Source: JBDTMT01 sp033764095
Lineage (GTDB): Bacteria > Desulfobacterota > Binatia > HRBIN30 > CADEER01
NCBI GenBank assembly: GCA_033764095.1
Contig: JANRJF010000060.1
Location: 1 to 22,416 of the forward strand
Reading direction: 5' to 3'
DNA: 22,416 nucleotides
The stretch's first letter is position 1; each line of letters opens with the position of its first letter. The translations under genes and the position numbers were made by a program. The notes below the pieces were generated by a model. The model had not been told where the DNA came from and did not search any database. It saw nothing but the letters and a program-made list of their open reading frames with translations. Shown here piece after piece: positions 9,309-16,276 of this stretch.

Positions 9309-10343
9309 TCAGCGCTCGGCTTCGCCGCCGCGGTAGACGGTGCGGACGCGATACGCCGGCCGGTGCCGGACCTCGAGGTAGATGCGCCCGATGTACTCAC
9401 CCACCAGGCCGACGGCGAGGATCAGGATGCCGAGGAAGACGAACAGGATGGCAAACAGCGTGAACACGCCCTCCACCTCGGGACCGACGATCAGCCGGCG
9501 GATGAACAGGAAGATGCCGAAGCCGACACCGGCCAGCGCGACGCAGATGCCGGCCAGCGAGACGAGCTGGATCGGGATCAGCGAGAAGCCGGTGAGCAGG
9601 TCGAACCCGAGCCGCATGAGCTTGAGCGGCTTGTACTTCGACTTGCCGACGGCGCGCTCGGAGTGCGCCACCTCGATCTCCACCGTGCGCCGCGCCAGCG
9701 CGTTGGCGAGCGCCGGGATGAACAGCGAGCGTTCGTCACACTCGACGATCTGCTCGACGATCTCGCGCCGATAGGCGCGCAGCATGCAGCCATAGTCGCG
9801 CATCGCGACACCGACCGCCGCGGCGGTGGCGCGATTGACCAGCGCCGAGAGGGCGCGCCGCAACCAGGCGTCCTGGCGGTGCTCGCGCCAGGTGCCGACG
9901 ACGTCGTTGCCGGCGTCGAGCTGCTCCAGCAGGCGGGGAATCTCCTCCGGCGGGTTCTGCAGGTCGGCGTCGAGCGTCACGACCATTGCCCCGCGACTGG
10001 CGGCGAACCCGGCGACCACCGCCGCGTGCTGCCCCGAGTTGCGCGCCAGCTCCAGCACCACGACGCGCGCGTCGCGCGCCGAGATGGCGCGCAGCAGCGC
10101 CAGCGATTCGTCGCTGCTGCCGTCGTCGACGTACAGCACCTCGCTGCGCCGCGGCAGCGCGTCGAGCGTCGCGGCAAGGCGCTCATGCAGCGCCTCCAGA
10201 TTGGCGGCTTCGTTGAAGACCGGGATCACCACCGACACCTCGGGGGCATCCGACCGCTCGCTCGCCGACCGCCTCGCGCTCGCTTCCAAATCTGGCCTCG
10301 TGAGCGCGCACCGTACCAGACGCGGCGCAGGCTTCCTATCCAA
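9309..10343 (-). CDS. arnC: ArnC, undecaprenyl-phosphate 4-deoxy-4-formamido-L-arabinose transferase
   Basis: ArnC is a GT2 enzyme that attaches formyl-Ara4N to undecaprenyl phosphate at the inner membrane. Numbering from TTG 10343 (344 aa), it has VSVVIPVFNE, DDGSSDES (73-80), RNSGQHAAVVAGF, DADLQNPPEEIPRL (125-138), DYGCMLRAYRREIV and CDERSLFIPALANALARRTVEI, all strongly ArnC-like. Two membrane helices at about 258-282 and 291-315 precede VGEYIGRIYLEVR. The start is uncertain: TTG 10343 lies 7 nt after the upstream stop, while TTG 10289 has GAGG about 6 nt upstream. E. coli ArnC has only about 9 residues before VSVVIP, so the roughly 35 extra residues here may not all be translated. There is no ATG in frame in this region. 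Confidence 0.94.
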   Translation of the reverse strand: MDRKPAPRLVRCALTRPDLEASARRSASERSDAPEVSVVIPVFNEAANLEALHERLAATLDALPRRSEVLYVDDGSSDESLALLRAISARDARVVVLELARNSGQHAAVVAGFAASRGAMVVTLDADLQNPPEEIPRLLEQLDAGNDVVGTWREHRQDAWLRRALSALVNRATAAAVGVAMRDYGCMLRAYRREIVEQIVECDERSLFIPALANALARRTVEIEVAHSERAVGKSKYKPLKLMRLGFDLLTGFSLIPIQLVSLAGICVALAGVGFGIFLFIRRLIVGPEVEGVFTLFAILFVFLGILILAVGLVGEYIGRIYLEVRHRPAYRVRTVYRGGEAER

Positions 10344-10350
10344 CAGCGGC

Positions 10351-12483
10351 TCAGTCCTGCGCGAACCACATGTAGTAGAGCTCGGCGTCGCGATCGGAGT
10401 CGGTGCGCCGCACCAGGCGCAGCCGATTGGTGCCCGGCCGCAACAGCGCCTGCGGGATGGTCAACTCGATCTCGCCCCACCATTCGTTCGGCCGCCAGGG
10501 TGTGACCAGCGGCGCCGGCACGCGCCGGTCGTTGACCCAGAGGTCGTAGACGCCGCCGCCGGTATGGTCGATGCGCGCCAGCATCAACAGGTCGCGGTCG
10601 GCGCGCACGTCGTGCACCTCCCATTCGGCGGCGCCGTAGATGCGGCGGCCGTTGTCCTCGAGGCGGACGCCGTCGAGCGGCGGCAGATAGGTCAGCAGCT
10701 TGGTGTGCCAGCTGTGGTCGTAGGGCGCGTCCGGCGGCGCCTGCTCGCGGAAGGCGTGGCGCTCCTCGTCGGCCTCGTTGCCCCAATCGAGGCGATCGAC
10801 CAGGGTGCGACCGGCGAGCGCGGCGCTGCGCTCGTGCGCCGCGTCGCGCGCCGCGATGCGCCGATCGTCATAGAAGACCAGGCGCGCATCGGTGAGGCGC
10901 GGCCGCAGGGCTGGATTGAGCAGCGTGAAGTCGACGTAGCGACCGTCGTCGAGTCGCACGCTGATCAGCTCCGCGCCCTCGTGCGGCGGCGTCGAGACGC
11001 TGCGCGGGTAGACGTTCGGGTCGGCCCATTCGAGGACCACGTCGACGCCGCGCGCGCGCATGATCCCGTAGTCGGTGACCCAGTGCTCGTGCCCCATGCG
11101 GCCGCGCGCGTTCGGATCGATCGGGGTCCGGGCGATCTGCGCGTCGGTCAGCCCGTGCAGGTCGAGGCAGTGGCGATCGCAGAAATAGGGGATGATGCCG
11201 GCCGAGGTGGTGGCGATGCGCGCGTCGGGCGGCAGCACGGCGTCGAATGCCTTCGCCACGGCGCGCCAATCGAAGCGGCCGGGATCGGTGTAGCGGCGCA
11301 GCAGCGCGATGGTCTCCTGGTCGGGGATGCTGCGCGTTCGCGCCGCCGGTGTGGACGCGATCGTCCCCCAGGTGAGCAGGCCGGCCGCCACCGCACCGCC
11401 CAGCCAGCCGCCGAGCCGGATGGCGGCGCATCGCCGGCCGGCGACGCGTGCCGCGATCGCTTCGCCCAGCACCGCCGCGGCAACCACCAGCGCCGGATAG
11501 ACGACGCCAGATACCGGGGTGAGGAAGCGCCACTCCATGAAGTCGCCGCCGAGCCGCACGACGTAGACGCCCACCGCCAGCGCCGTCAGGCTGCTGGCGA
11601 CCAGAAAGCGGCGCGCCAGTCCGCGGCGCGGCCACCACAGCGCGGCGAACAGCGCCGGCAGGAACGGCCACAGCCGGTAGATCCAGACGTAGTACCAGAG
11701 GTAGCGCAGCCCGCGCCGGTAGTAGGGCAGATACGCCGCCTTGGCGTAGTAGGTGTTCGGGTAGAGCGAGCCGTAGAACCACACCCGCCAGGCCTCGTAC
11801 GGCGCGAGGATCAACACCAGCGGCAGCGCCGGCAGCAGCAGGCCGCGCCCCCAGCGGCGTTCGCGCCACAGCCACCTGCCGTCGAGCCACGCCACCGCCA
11901 GCGCCAGGGCGGCCAACACCACGATGCCGTCGGGCCGCGTCAGGATCAGCGCCACCGTCGCCAGGCTCGCCGCGCCGAGCGACCACGCATGGCGGCGCGC
12001 ATCGACCGCCACCGCCCCCACCGCCGCGATGGTGCAGAAGGTCACCAGCGGCGTCTCCATGCCGGAGAAGAACCAGAGGTTGAACGACCAGTGGTAGGCG
12101 AGCGGGATCAACGCCAGCGGCGCCGCCCACAGGCCGCGCGCCCACAGCGCGACACCCAGCCCGGCGAGCAGGCCGTACGACGCCAGCCACAGGCCGGCCG
12201 ACAGCGTCTGCATGAACGGCAGCGGGTCGGCGGCGCCGCGCGCCAGCGGCACGGCGGCCAGCGCGGTCCACAGGAAGTTGGTGTATCCCTCGACCGGCTC
12301 GCCGGGGTTGTAGACCAGGCCGTCGCCGCGGACGAGATTGCGCGCGTAGCGAAAGCTGACGTACGCGTCGTCCTGCACCCAGCGCTGTTCCCACCACTGC
12401 GGGAACTGCGTCGCCAGCACCAGGCCGACGAGCGCGAGCTCGCCCCACAACAGGATGCGGGCGACCAGTGGCCGAGGGTGCAC
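10351..12483 (-). CDS. Large GT-C-type membrane glycosyltransferase with C-terminal beta-rich domain (710 aa)
   Basis: The product starts with a membrane helix. It then has an acidic first-loop motif WVQDDAYVSFRYARN (D38, D39) and GLVYNPGEPVEGYTNFLW, followed by about ten hydrophobic segments to around residue 380. This pattern resembles polyprenyl-phosphate-sugar-dependent GT-C enzymes, including mycobacterial AftB-like arabinosyltransferases (from memory). After about residue 400 the protein is soluble and presumably periplasmic. The last 100 residues (ARIDHTGGGVYDLWVNDRR, then PGTNRLRLVRR) read like a beta-sandwich carbohydrate-binding fold. The GTG start at 12483 is forced by an in-frame TAG 12 nt upstream. 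The stop lies 7 nt before the arnC start, so it heads the arn operon. It may transfer a sugar from the ArnC-type lipid carrier, but its acceptor is unknown. Confidence 0.75.
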   Translation of the reverse strand: MHPRPLVARILLWGELALVGLVLATQFPQWWEQRWVQDDAYVSFRYARNLVRGDGLVYNPGEPVEGYTNFLWTALAAVPLARGAADPLPFMQTLSAGLWLASYGLLAGLGVALWARGLWAAPLALIPLAYHWSFNLWFFSGMETPLVTFCTIAAVGAVAVDARRHAWSLGAASLATVALILTRPDGIVVLAALALAVAWLDGRWLWRERRWGRGLLLPALPLVLILAPYEAWRVWFYGSLYPNTYYAKAAYLPYYRRGLRYLWYYVWIYRLWPFLPALFAALWWPRRGLARRFLVASSLTALAVGVYVVRLGGDFMEWRFLTPVSGVVYPALVVAAAVLGEAIAARVAGRRCAAIRLGGWLGGAVAAGLLTWGTIASTPAARTRSIPDQETIALLRRYTDPGRFDWRAVAKAFDAVLPPDARIATTSAGIIPYFCDRHCLDLHGLTDAQIARTPIDPNARGRMGHEHWVTDYGIMRARGVDVVLEWADPNVYPRSVSTPPHEGAELISVRLDDGRYVDFTLLNPALRPRLTDARLVFYDDRRIAARDAAHERSAALAGRTLVDRLDWGNEADEERHAFREQAPPDAPYDHSWHTKLLTYLPPLDGVRLEDNGRRIYGAAEWEVHDVRADRDLLMLARIDHTGGGVYDLWVNDRRVPAPLVTPWRPNEWWGEIELTIPQALLRPGTNRLRLVRRTDSDRDAELYYMWFAQD

Positions 12484-12499
12484 CGCAGCCGTCTAGCGC

Positions 12500-12755
12500 A
12501 GCGACGCCGTGGGTGCACGGGAGCACCCGACTCCCGGAACGACGCGCCGCCCTCGGGGTGGCGAGGAAGCGGCGTCGCTGTGCGACGCCGGCCGACACAA
12601 GGTCGGCCGGCTGCCCAAAACCGACTTGGGTGGCCAGCTACCTGAACCCGGCTTGGGTCGCAGGCGACCGAAAGCCGCTTTGGGCAGCCGGCTACACAAC
12701 ACCCGCTTGGGTAGCCGGCCGACCCTGTGTCGGCCGGCGGTGCGCAGCACCGCCG
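12500..12755. repeat. Nested palindrome array (element D)
   Basis: Four tandem units of exactly 27 bp lie at 12610-12636, 12637-12663, 12664-12690 and 12691-12717. Each is itself a hairpin, with a consensus left arm GCTACCCAA and right arm TTGGGTAGC. They are framed by a 24-bp inverted repeat (12587-12610 against 12715-12738, 23 of 24 pairing) containing GGCCGAC and GTCGGCC. Outside that are two perfect 8-bp-stem hairpins with 3-nt loops: 12571-12589 (GGCGTCGC/GCGACGCC) and 12736-12754 (GGCGGTGC/GCACCGCC). Further left, GGGTGC/GCACCC (12511-12528) sits within a 10-bp inverted repeat (12500-12509 with 12570-12579). There are no spacers, so it is not a CRISPR. It fills the gap between the coq4-like gene and the GT-C gene, both on the minus strand. 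Confidence 0.85.
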
Positions 12756-12775
12756 AGCGGGCAGGGCGATCGGCG

Positions 12776-13501
12776 TTACGCCAGGCTCGGAGCGCCGGCG
12801 GAGCGCAAGGCGGCGTACTCAGGCGGCGTGCCGAGGCCGAGCTGCGCGCGCACGCTGGCGAGCGGTTGGCTGAGCAGCGCTTCCCAGTCCTGCGCCGGCA
12901 GCCAGGCGGCGCGGCGCCCGCGGCGATAGCCCTCGACGATCAGGCGGCGCGCCGCGCCGCCCTCGGCGCCGCCGCCGGCCTTGAGCCAGGCGACCGCGAC
13001 GATGAACCCGACGCCGCGGTTGCGGGTCTGCGCGTAGCTGAACGCCAGCAGCGCCGCCTCGCCGATCAGGTCGCGGCCATAGCCGGTGGCGACGTGCCAC
13101 AGGTCGTGCATGTCGCGCAGGCGGTCGCCGAACAGGCGCCGCTCGTCGTCGAGGTCGGTGCGGCGCGTCGCCTGGCTGACGTCGGCGAGGCCCTGCCCGG
13201 TGATCTGCTCGCGGGTGACGAAGTCGACGTAGACCCGACCGAGCGTACCCGGCGGCAGCGCCTGCAGCGCCGCGTGGTCGTCAAGCGTGCCGAGCAGCAC
13301 GCGCCGCTCGGCCAGCACCCGGGCGCCGGTGTCGCTCTGGCGGAAGCGCTGGAAGATGCGCTCGCCGCTGTTGCCGGACAGCGCGTCGATGATGTCGAAT
13401 ACCCGCGCCGTGTCGTCCGGGTCCTTGATCAGGGCGCGGATGGCCCGCCAGGCGCGCAGCGGCTCGATGCGCTTGCGCGGTCGACTCGTCGTGTGCTCCA
13501 T
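12776..13501 (-). CDS. Coq4-family protein (ubiquinone biosynthesis-like)
   Basis: The 241-residue protein carries the Coq4 metal-site motif HDxxH followed by eleven residues and Glu, seen as MHDLWHVATGYGRDLIGE. Just before it is RLFGDRLRDMHD and after it is ALLAFSYAQTRNRGVGF. In eukaryotes Coq4 organises the coenzyme Q complex and has been linked to C1 decarboxylation/hydroxylation of the ring; the role of bacterial homologues is less clear. No signal peptide or membrane helix is visible. The start at 13501 is fixed by an excellent ribosome-binding site, AGGAGG (plus-strand 13507-13512), 5 nt upstream. It is divergent from a tetR gene with two operator-like repeats in the 68-nt gap, so it is a likely target of that regulator. 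No other quinone genes are nearby. Confidence 0.85.
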   Translation of the reverse strand: MEHTTSRPRKRIEPLRAWRAIRALIKDPDDTARVFDIIDALSGNSGERIFQRFRQSDTGARVLAERRVLLGTLDDHAALQALPPGTLGRVYVDFVTREQITGQGLADVSQATRRTDLDDERRLFGDRLRDMHDLWHVATGYGRDLIGEAALLAFSYAQTRNRGVGFIVAVAWLKAGGGAEGGAARRLIVEGYRRGRRAAWLPAQDWEALLSQPLASVRAQLGLGTPPEYAALRSAGAPSLA

Positions 13502-13520
13502 CGCTGCCTCCTGGTGCGCG

Positions 13521-13572
13521 AACTACCTACAGCCGTGTCAGTAGCCAACTACATACAGGACTGTCAACAGTG
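13521..13572. promoter_or_regulatory. Putative TetR operator pair (26-bp direct repeats)
   Basis: Two adjacent direct repeats, 13521-13546 and 13547-13572, share AACTAC, TACAG and TGTCA at identical spacing (AACTACnTACAGnnnTGTCA). Each has a centre close to ACAGnnCTGT; the second copy is a perfect ACAG-GA-CTGT palindrome, the first has one mismatch. They occupy the divergent coq4-like/tetR promoter region and reach the tetR GTG start. This layout is typical of autoregulating TetR proteins that also control the divergent gene. Confidence 0.6.
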
Positions 13573-14229
13573 ACGTCGCGCCCCCCGGCGCGCCGCCGCC
13601 GCACGGCGGAGGAGGCGCGGCACGAGATCCTCGCGGCGGCCCAGCGCCGCCTCGCCGAGGGGGGCCCGGAGGCGGTACGCCTGCAGGACATCGCGCGCGA
13701 CCTGGGCATCGCGCACCCGACCATCCTGCACCACTTCGCCACCCGCGAGGGGCTGCTGGTGGCGCTGGCGCGCTCGGCGATCGGGGCGCTGAACGACGAC
13801 ATCCTGCACGCCATCACCGCGCCGCAGCCGGGGACGACGGCGGCGGTGCTCGACCGCATTTTCGAGACGCTCGGCGAGTCGGGGCACGCCCGCCTGCTCG
13901 CCTGGACGGCGATGAGCGAGCGCACGCCGCGCAGCGACGGCGCGCCCCCGTCGCTGCGCATGCTGACCGACGCGCTGCACCGCCGCCTGACCGCCGACGC
14001 GGAGGCGGAGCGACGGCCGGCGCCGGCGCGCGACGAGGTCGTCTTCTCCGTCCGCCTGGTCGCCGCCGCCATGCTCGGCGACGCGCTGATGGGCGACGTG
14101 CTCAACCGGCTCAGCGGCCACGCCGACGGCGGCGCGCACCAGCGCCGTTTCCGCCGCTGGCTGGGCGATCTCCTGGAGACGCGCTTCGCGCCGAGCGCGC
14201 CGGCCAAGCGCCGCCGGCGCCGCCGCTAG
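13570..14229 (+). CDS. TetR-family transcriptional regulator
   Basis: This is a 219-residue repressor-type protein. The N-terminal HTH is classic TetR: RHEILAAAQRRLAEGGPEAVRLQDIARDLGIAHPTILHHFATREGLL lies at about residues 18-64, ending in the usual HHF-x-x-RE recognition turn. The C-terminal ligand/dimer region is variable and its ligand is not predictable. The last residues are a basic run of Arg and Lys. The start is GTG at 13570, overlapping the second operator-like repeat, with no clear ribosome-binding site, which may mean a leaderless or weakly translated message. It is divergent from the coq4-like gene, its probable target. A short hairpin overlapping the stop may end transcription. 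Confidence 0.93.
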   Translation: MTSRPPARRRRTAEEARHEILAAAQRRLAEGGPEAVRLQDIARDLGIAHPTILHHFATREGLLVALARSAIGALNDDILHAITAPQPGTTAAVLDRIFETLGESGHARLLAWTAMSERTPRSDGAPPSLRMLTDALHRRLTADAEAERRPAPARDEVVFSVRLVAAAMLGDALMGDVLNRLSGHADGGAHQRRFRRWLGDLLETRFAPSAPAKRRRRRR

Positions 14230-14240
14230 GCGGAATTTTC
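14220..14240 (+). terminator. Possible rho-independent terminator after tetR
   Basis: A 5-bp stem, CCGCC (14220-14224) with GGCGG (14229-14233), has a GCTA loop and is followed by AATTTTC. The stem overlaps the tetR stop codon. The stem is short and the T-run is only four, so this is a weak call. Confidence 0.35.
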
Positions 14241-14277
14241 CACTTCCCCCGCCGCCGCGCGCTCCTATCCTGTCGGC

Positions 14278-14598
14278 ATGACGCGCGTATCGAGGCTGCT
14301 GCCCGCCCTCTGCCTGCTGTTGCTCGCCTGCGGCTCCGATGACGGTGGCGGCTCGGCCGCGACGCCAACCCCCGTCCCCACCGCGACGCCGACGCCGAAC
14401 CCGCTGGCACAGGCTTGTGTCGATGCCGGCGGCACGGTCACCACCCGCCTCTGCTGCTCCGGCCAGAGCGACTTTCCCTCTACCTGCGGCATCGGCGCCT
14501 GCGGCTGCAGTCCGGCGGCGAGCCGCCTGCTGCCGCTGTGTGAATGTCCCGACGGCAGTTGCTGGAATGGGACGGACTGCGCGGCGCGGGGATCCTGA
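14278..14598 (+). CDS. Small cysteine-rich lipoprotein (106 aa)
   Basis: A lipoprotein signal peptide ends in the lipobox LLAC (LCLLLLACGSDD). It is followed by a Gly/Ser stretch and a Thr-Pro linker (TPTPVPTATPTPNP), both typical of exported surface lipoproteins. The remaining domain has ten cysteines with a spacing that suggests disulfides: CVDAGGTV, LCCSGQSDFPSTC, GACGCSP, LCECPDGSCW and DC. The Asp residues after the lipid Cys could influence sorting in enteric bacteria, but the rule is not established here. Function is unknown. A long inverted repeat begins within a few bases of its stop. Confidence 0.75.
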   Translation: MTRVSRLLPALCLLLLACGSDDGGGSAATPTPVPTATPTPNPLAQACVDAGGTVTTRLCCSGQSDFPSTCGIGACGCSPAASRLLPLCECPDGSCWNGTDCAARGS

Positions 14599-14600
14599 GA

Positions 14601-14715
14601 GATGACGGGAACGGGATCGGCAACGGGTACGGGAACGGGTCGAGTTGGATCAGTTTGAGTCGAAGACGGATCCACTCGACCCGTTCCCATACCCCCACCC
14701 CGTACCCGTACCCGG
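14601..14715. repeat. Inverted repeat element C (GGGAACGGG type)
   Basis: The left half is made of degenerate ACGGGA/ACGGGT words and the right half of CCCGTT/CCCGTA words. The best stem pairs 14625-14651 with 14669-14693 (GGGAACGGGTCGAG against CTCGACCCGTTCCC, extended on both sides with one mismatch and one bulge). A loop of about 17 nt contains TTTGAGTCG. It fills much of the gap between the lipoprotein stop and the second LLM gene. No coding function is evident. Confidence 0.8.
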
Positions 14716-14772
14716 CTTCAGTGAGAGTGCAGCGATTGCTCGTCCCCGATCACCTGCGCTAGCAGGGCGCGC

Positions 14773-15702
14773 ATGCCGCCCGTGCGCTTCAGCATCCAGA
14801 CGCCGATCGAGGGAACGACGTTCGCCGCGCTGGCGCGGCACTGGCAGCGCGCCGAGGCGCTCGGCTACCACTCGGCCTGGCTCGACGACCATTTCTACGG
14901 CGTCGCGACGCGGCCGTCGGATGACTCGCCGGAGTGCTGGACGCTGATGGCGGCGCTGGCGCGCGAGACCACCACGCTGCGCTTCGGCACGCTGGTGGTG
15001 TGCAACAGCTACCGCCACCCGCCGCTGCTGGCGAAGATGGCGGCGACGCTCGACCAGGTCAGCGACGGCCGGCTGGAGTTCGGCCTCGGCGCTGGCTGGT
15101 TCGAGCAGGAGTACATCGCCTACGGCTACGACTTCCCCCCGATCGCCGAGCGCCTCGCTCGCCTGGAGGAAGCGCTGCACATCTGCCGGGCGCTGTGGAC
15201 CGCCGAGCAGGCGAGCTTCGACGGCCGCTACTACCGCCTGCGCCAGGCGTTCTGTAACCCCAAGCCGGTGCAGCGCCCCTATCCGCCGATCATGATCGGC
15301 GGCGGCGGCGAGCGCGTGCTGCTGCGCCTGGTCGCCGCGCACGCCGACCGCTGGAACTTCGGCGGCACGGTGGACGACTTCCGCCGCAAGATCCCGATCC
15401 TCGAACGCCACTGCGCCGCCGTCGGCCGCGATCCGGCGACGATCGAAAAGAGCTGGTTCGGCAACGTCATCATCGAGCCCGACCAGGCGGCGCTCGACGC
15501 GCGCCTCGCCAAGCGCCGCGCCCGCGGCCACGGCGACGCCTACGGCCTCAACACCCTGGTCGGCACGCCCGAGCAGCTGATCGCCACCTTCCGCGAGTAC
15601 ATCGCCGCCGGCGTCACGCACTTCATCGGCATGTTCGGCCGCGTCGAGCGCCTCGGCGCGACCGAGCTGTTCGCCGAGACGGTGATGCCGGCGTTCCGCT
15701 AA
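14773..15702 (+). CDS. LLM-class F420-dependent-type oxidoreductase (309 aa)
   Basis: This is a second luciferase-like TIM-barrel oxidoreductase, clearly different from the one at 2642. The N-terminus RFSIQTPIEGTTF is followed by ALGYHSAWLDDHFYG. The family core is LAKMAATLDQVSDGRLEFGLGAGWFEQEY (about residues 86-114), followed by PYPPIMIGGGGERVLLRLVAAHADRWNFGG. VGTPEQLIATFREYIAAGVTHFIG near the C-terminus is the usual last barrel strand. Residues 110-125 (GWFEQEYIAYGYDF) resemble the subgroup with a GW..E....G..F signature. Cofactor (F420 or FMN) and substrate are not readable. The ATG at 14773 has a modest purine stretch (CAGGG) before it. No partner gene is directly coupled to it. Confidence 0.9.
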   Translation: MPPVRFSIQTPIEGTTFAALARHWQRAEALGYHSAWLDDHFYGVATRPSDDSPECWTLMAALARETTTLRFGTLVVCNSYRHPPLLAKMAATLDQVSDGRLEFGLGAGWFEQEYIAYGYDFPPIAERLARLEEALHICRALWTAEQASFDGRYYRLRQAFCNPKPVQRPYPPIMIGGGGERVLLRLVAAHADRWNFGGTVDDFRRKIPILERHCAAVGRDPATIEKSWFGNVIIEPDQAALDARLAKRRARGHGDAYGLNTLVGTPEQLIATFREYIAAGVTHFIGMFGRVERLGATELFAETVMPAFR

Positions 15703-15856
15703 GATTCACCACAGAGACACCGAGGCACGGAGGCGAGCGTCACTGAGGAATTTCGCGTCCGTGTTTCGAATCCGTCCAAACATGAGAAACGACTGACTAT
15801 GACCCAGCGATTGCTCCGTGCTTCCTCTCCGTGCCTCCGTGCCTCCGTGGTGAATC
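15703..15856. repeat. Hairpin repeat element A, copy 2
   Basis: The left arm at 15703-15734 pairs with the right arm at 15825-15856 (27 of the outer 30 positions), both built on GATTCACCAC and GGCACGGAG words. The left arm begins one base after the LLM stop codon. The right arm lies inside the next reading frame, coding residues 9-20. The middle of about 90 nt is less GC-rich than its surroundings and unlike the middle of copy 1. Confidence 0.85.
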
Positions 15857-16242
15857 TTCTCCTGGTCTTCGCCGCGACGACCGCCGCCGCGCAGGGGCCG
15901 CAGGACTGGATCAAGCGCATCCTCGACCCGGCGACGATCGGCGTCACCGCGCCGCCCGGGGCGGTGATGAACCGCAAGCTGACGGTGGACTACCTGAGCA
16001 AGACCGACCCGCCGAAGGAGATGGCGATCTACATGATGCCGCTCGACCAGCTGGCGGCGGCGTCGGCGCACTTCGAGAAGACGCTCGGCGTCAAGCCCGA
16101 GGTGTCGGGCAGCGGTCTGTTCGAGATCCACCGCTTCGCCGTGCCGGCCAAGGGGCTGGTCATCATCTGCACGCGCTCGCAGTTCGTCGACAACAAGCTG
16201 CAGATCACGATGGAGTACACCCCGCCGGCAAAGGCCGGTTGA
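15799..16242 (+). CDS. Small secreted protein of unknown function; signal peptide partly encoded by a repeat
   Basis: The frame reads 147 residues from ATG 15799. The N-terminus has an Arg-containing n-region, a hydrophobic stretch VVNLLLVFAATTAAA and a likely signal peptidase site at AAA-Q (about residue 32). The right arm of repeat element A encodes residues 9-20 (about SPCLRASVVNLL), a translation typical of this repeat. The mature part (IKRILDPATIGV, VMNRKLTVDYLSK, EMAIYMMPLDQLAAASAHFEKTLGV, FEIHRFAVPAKGLVIICT) looks like a real small alpha/beta domain, but I recognise no family. The start is uncertain: GTG codons at 15847 and 15850 are alternatives, and no strong ribosome-binding site is seen. 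It precedes the efflux genes and may or may not belong with them. Confidence 0.65.
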   Translation: MTQRLLRASSPCLRASVVNLLLVFAATTAAAQGPQDWIKRILDPATIGVTAPPGAVMNRKLTVDYLSKTDPPKEMAIYMMPLDQLAAASAHFEKTLGVKPEVSGSGLFEIHRFAVPAKGLVIICTRSQFVDNKLQITMEYTPPAKAG

Positions 16243-16276
16243 CACCGACGACGCCGCGCCGCATCCTCGCGTCGTC

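Noticed and set aside
12610..12717. CRISPR-like array
   Set aside because: The 27-bp units abut directly with no spacers and each is palindromic; no cas genes are present. It is a tandem palindrome array.
12509..13573. Plus-strand protein containing 9-residue repeats (GRLPK-like) across the palindrome array
   Set aside because: The 27-bp period gives automatic 9-codon repeats in any frame; the frame continues antisense through the coq4-like gene. There is no independent support for translation.
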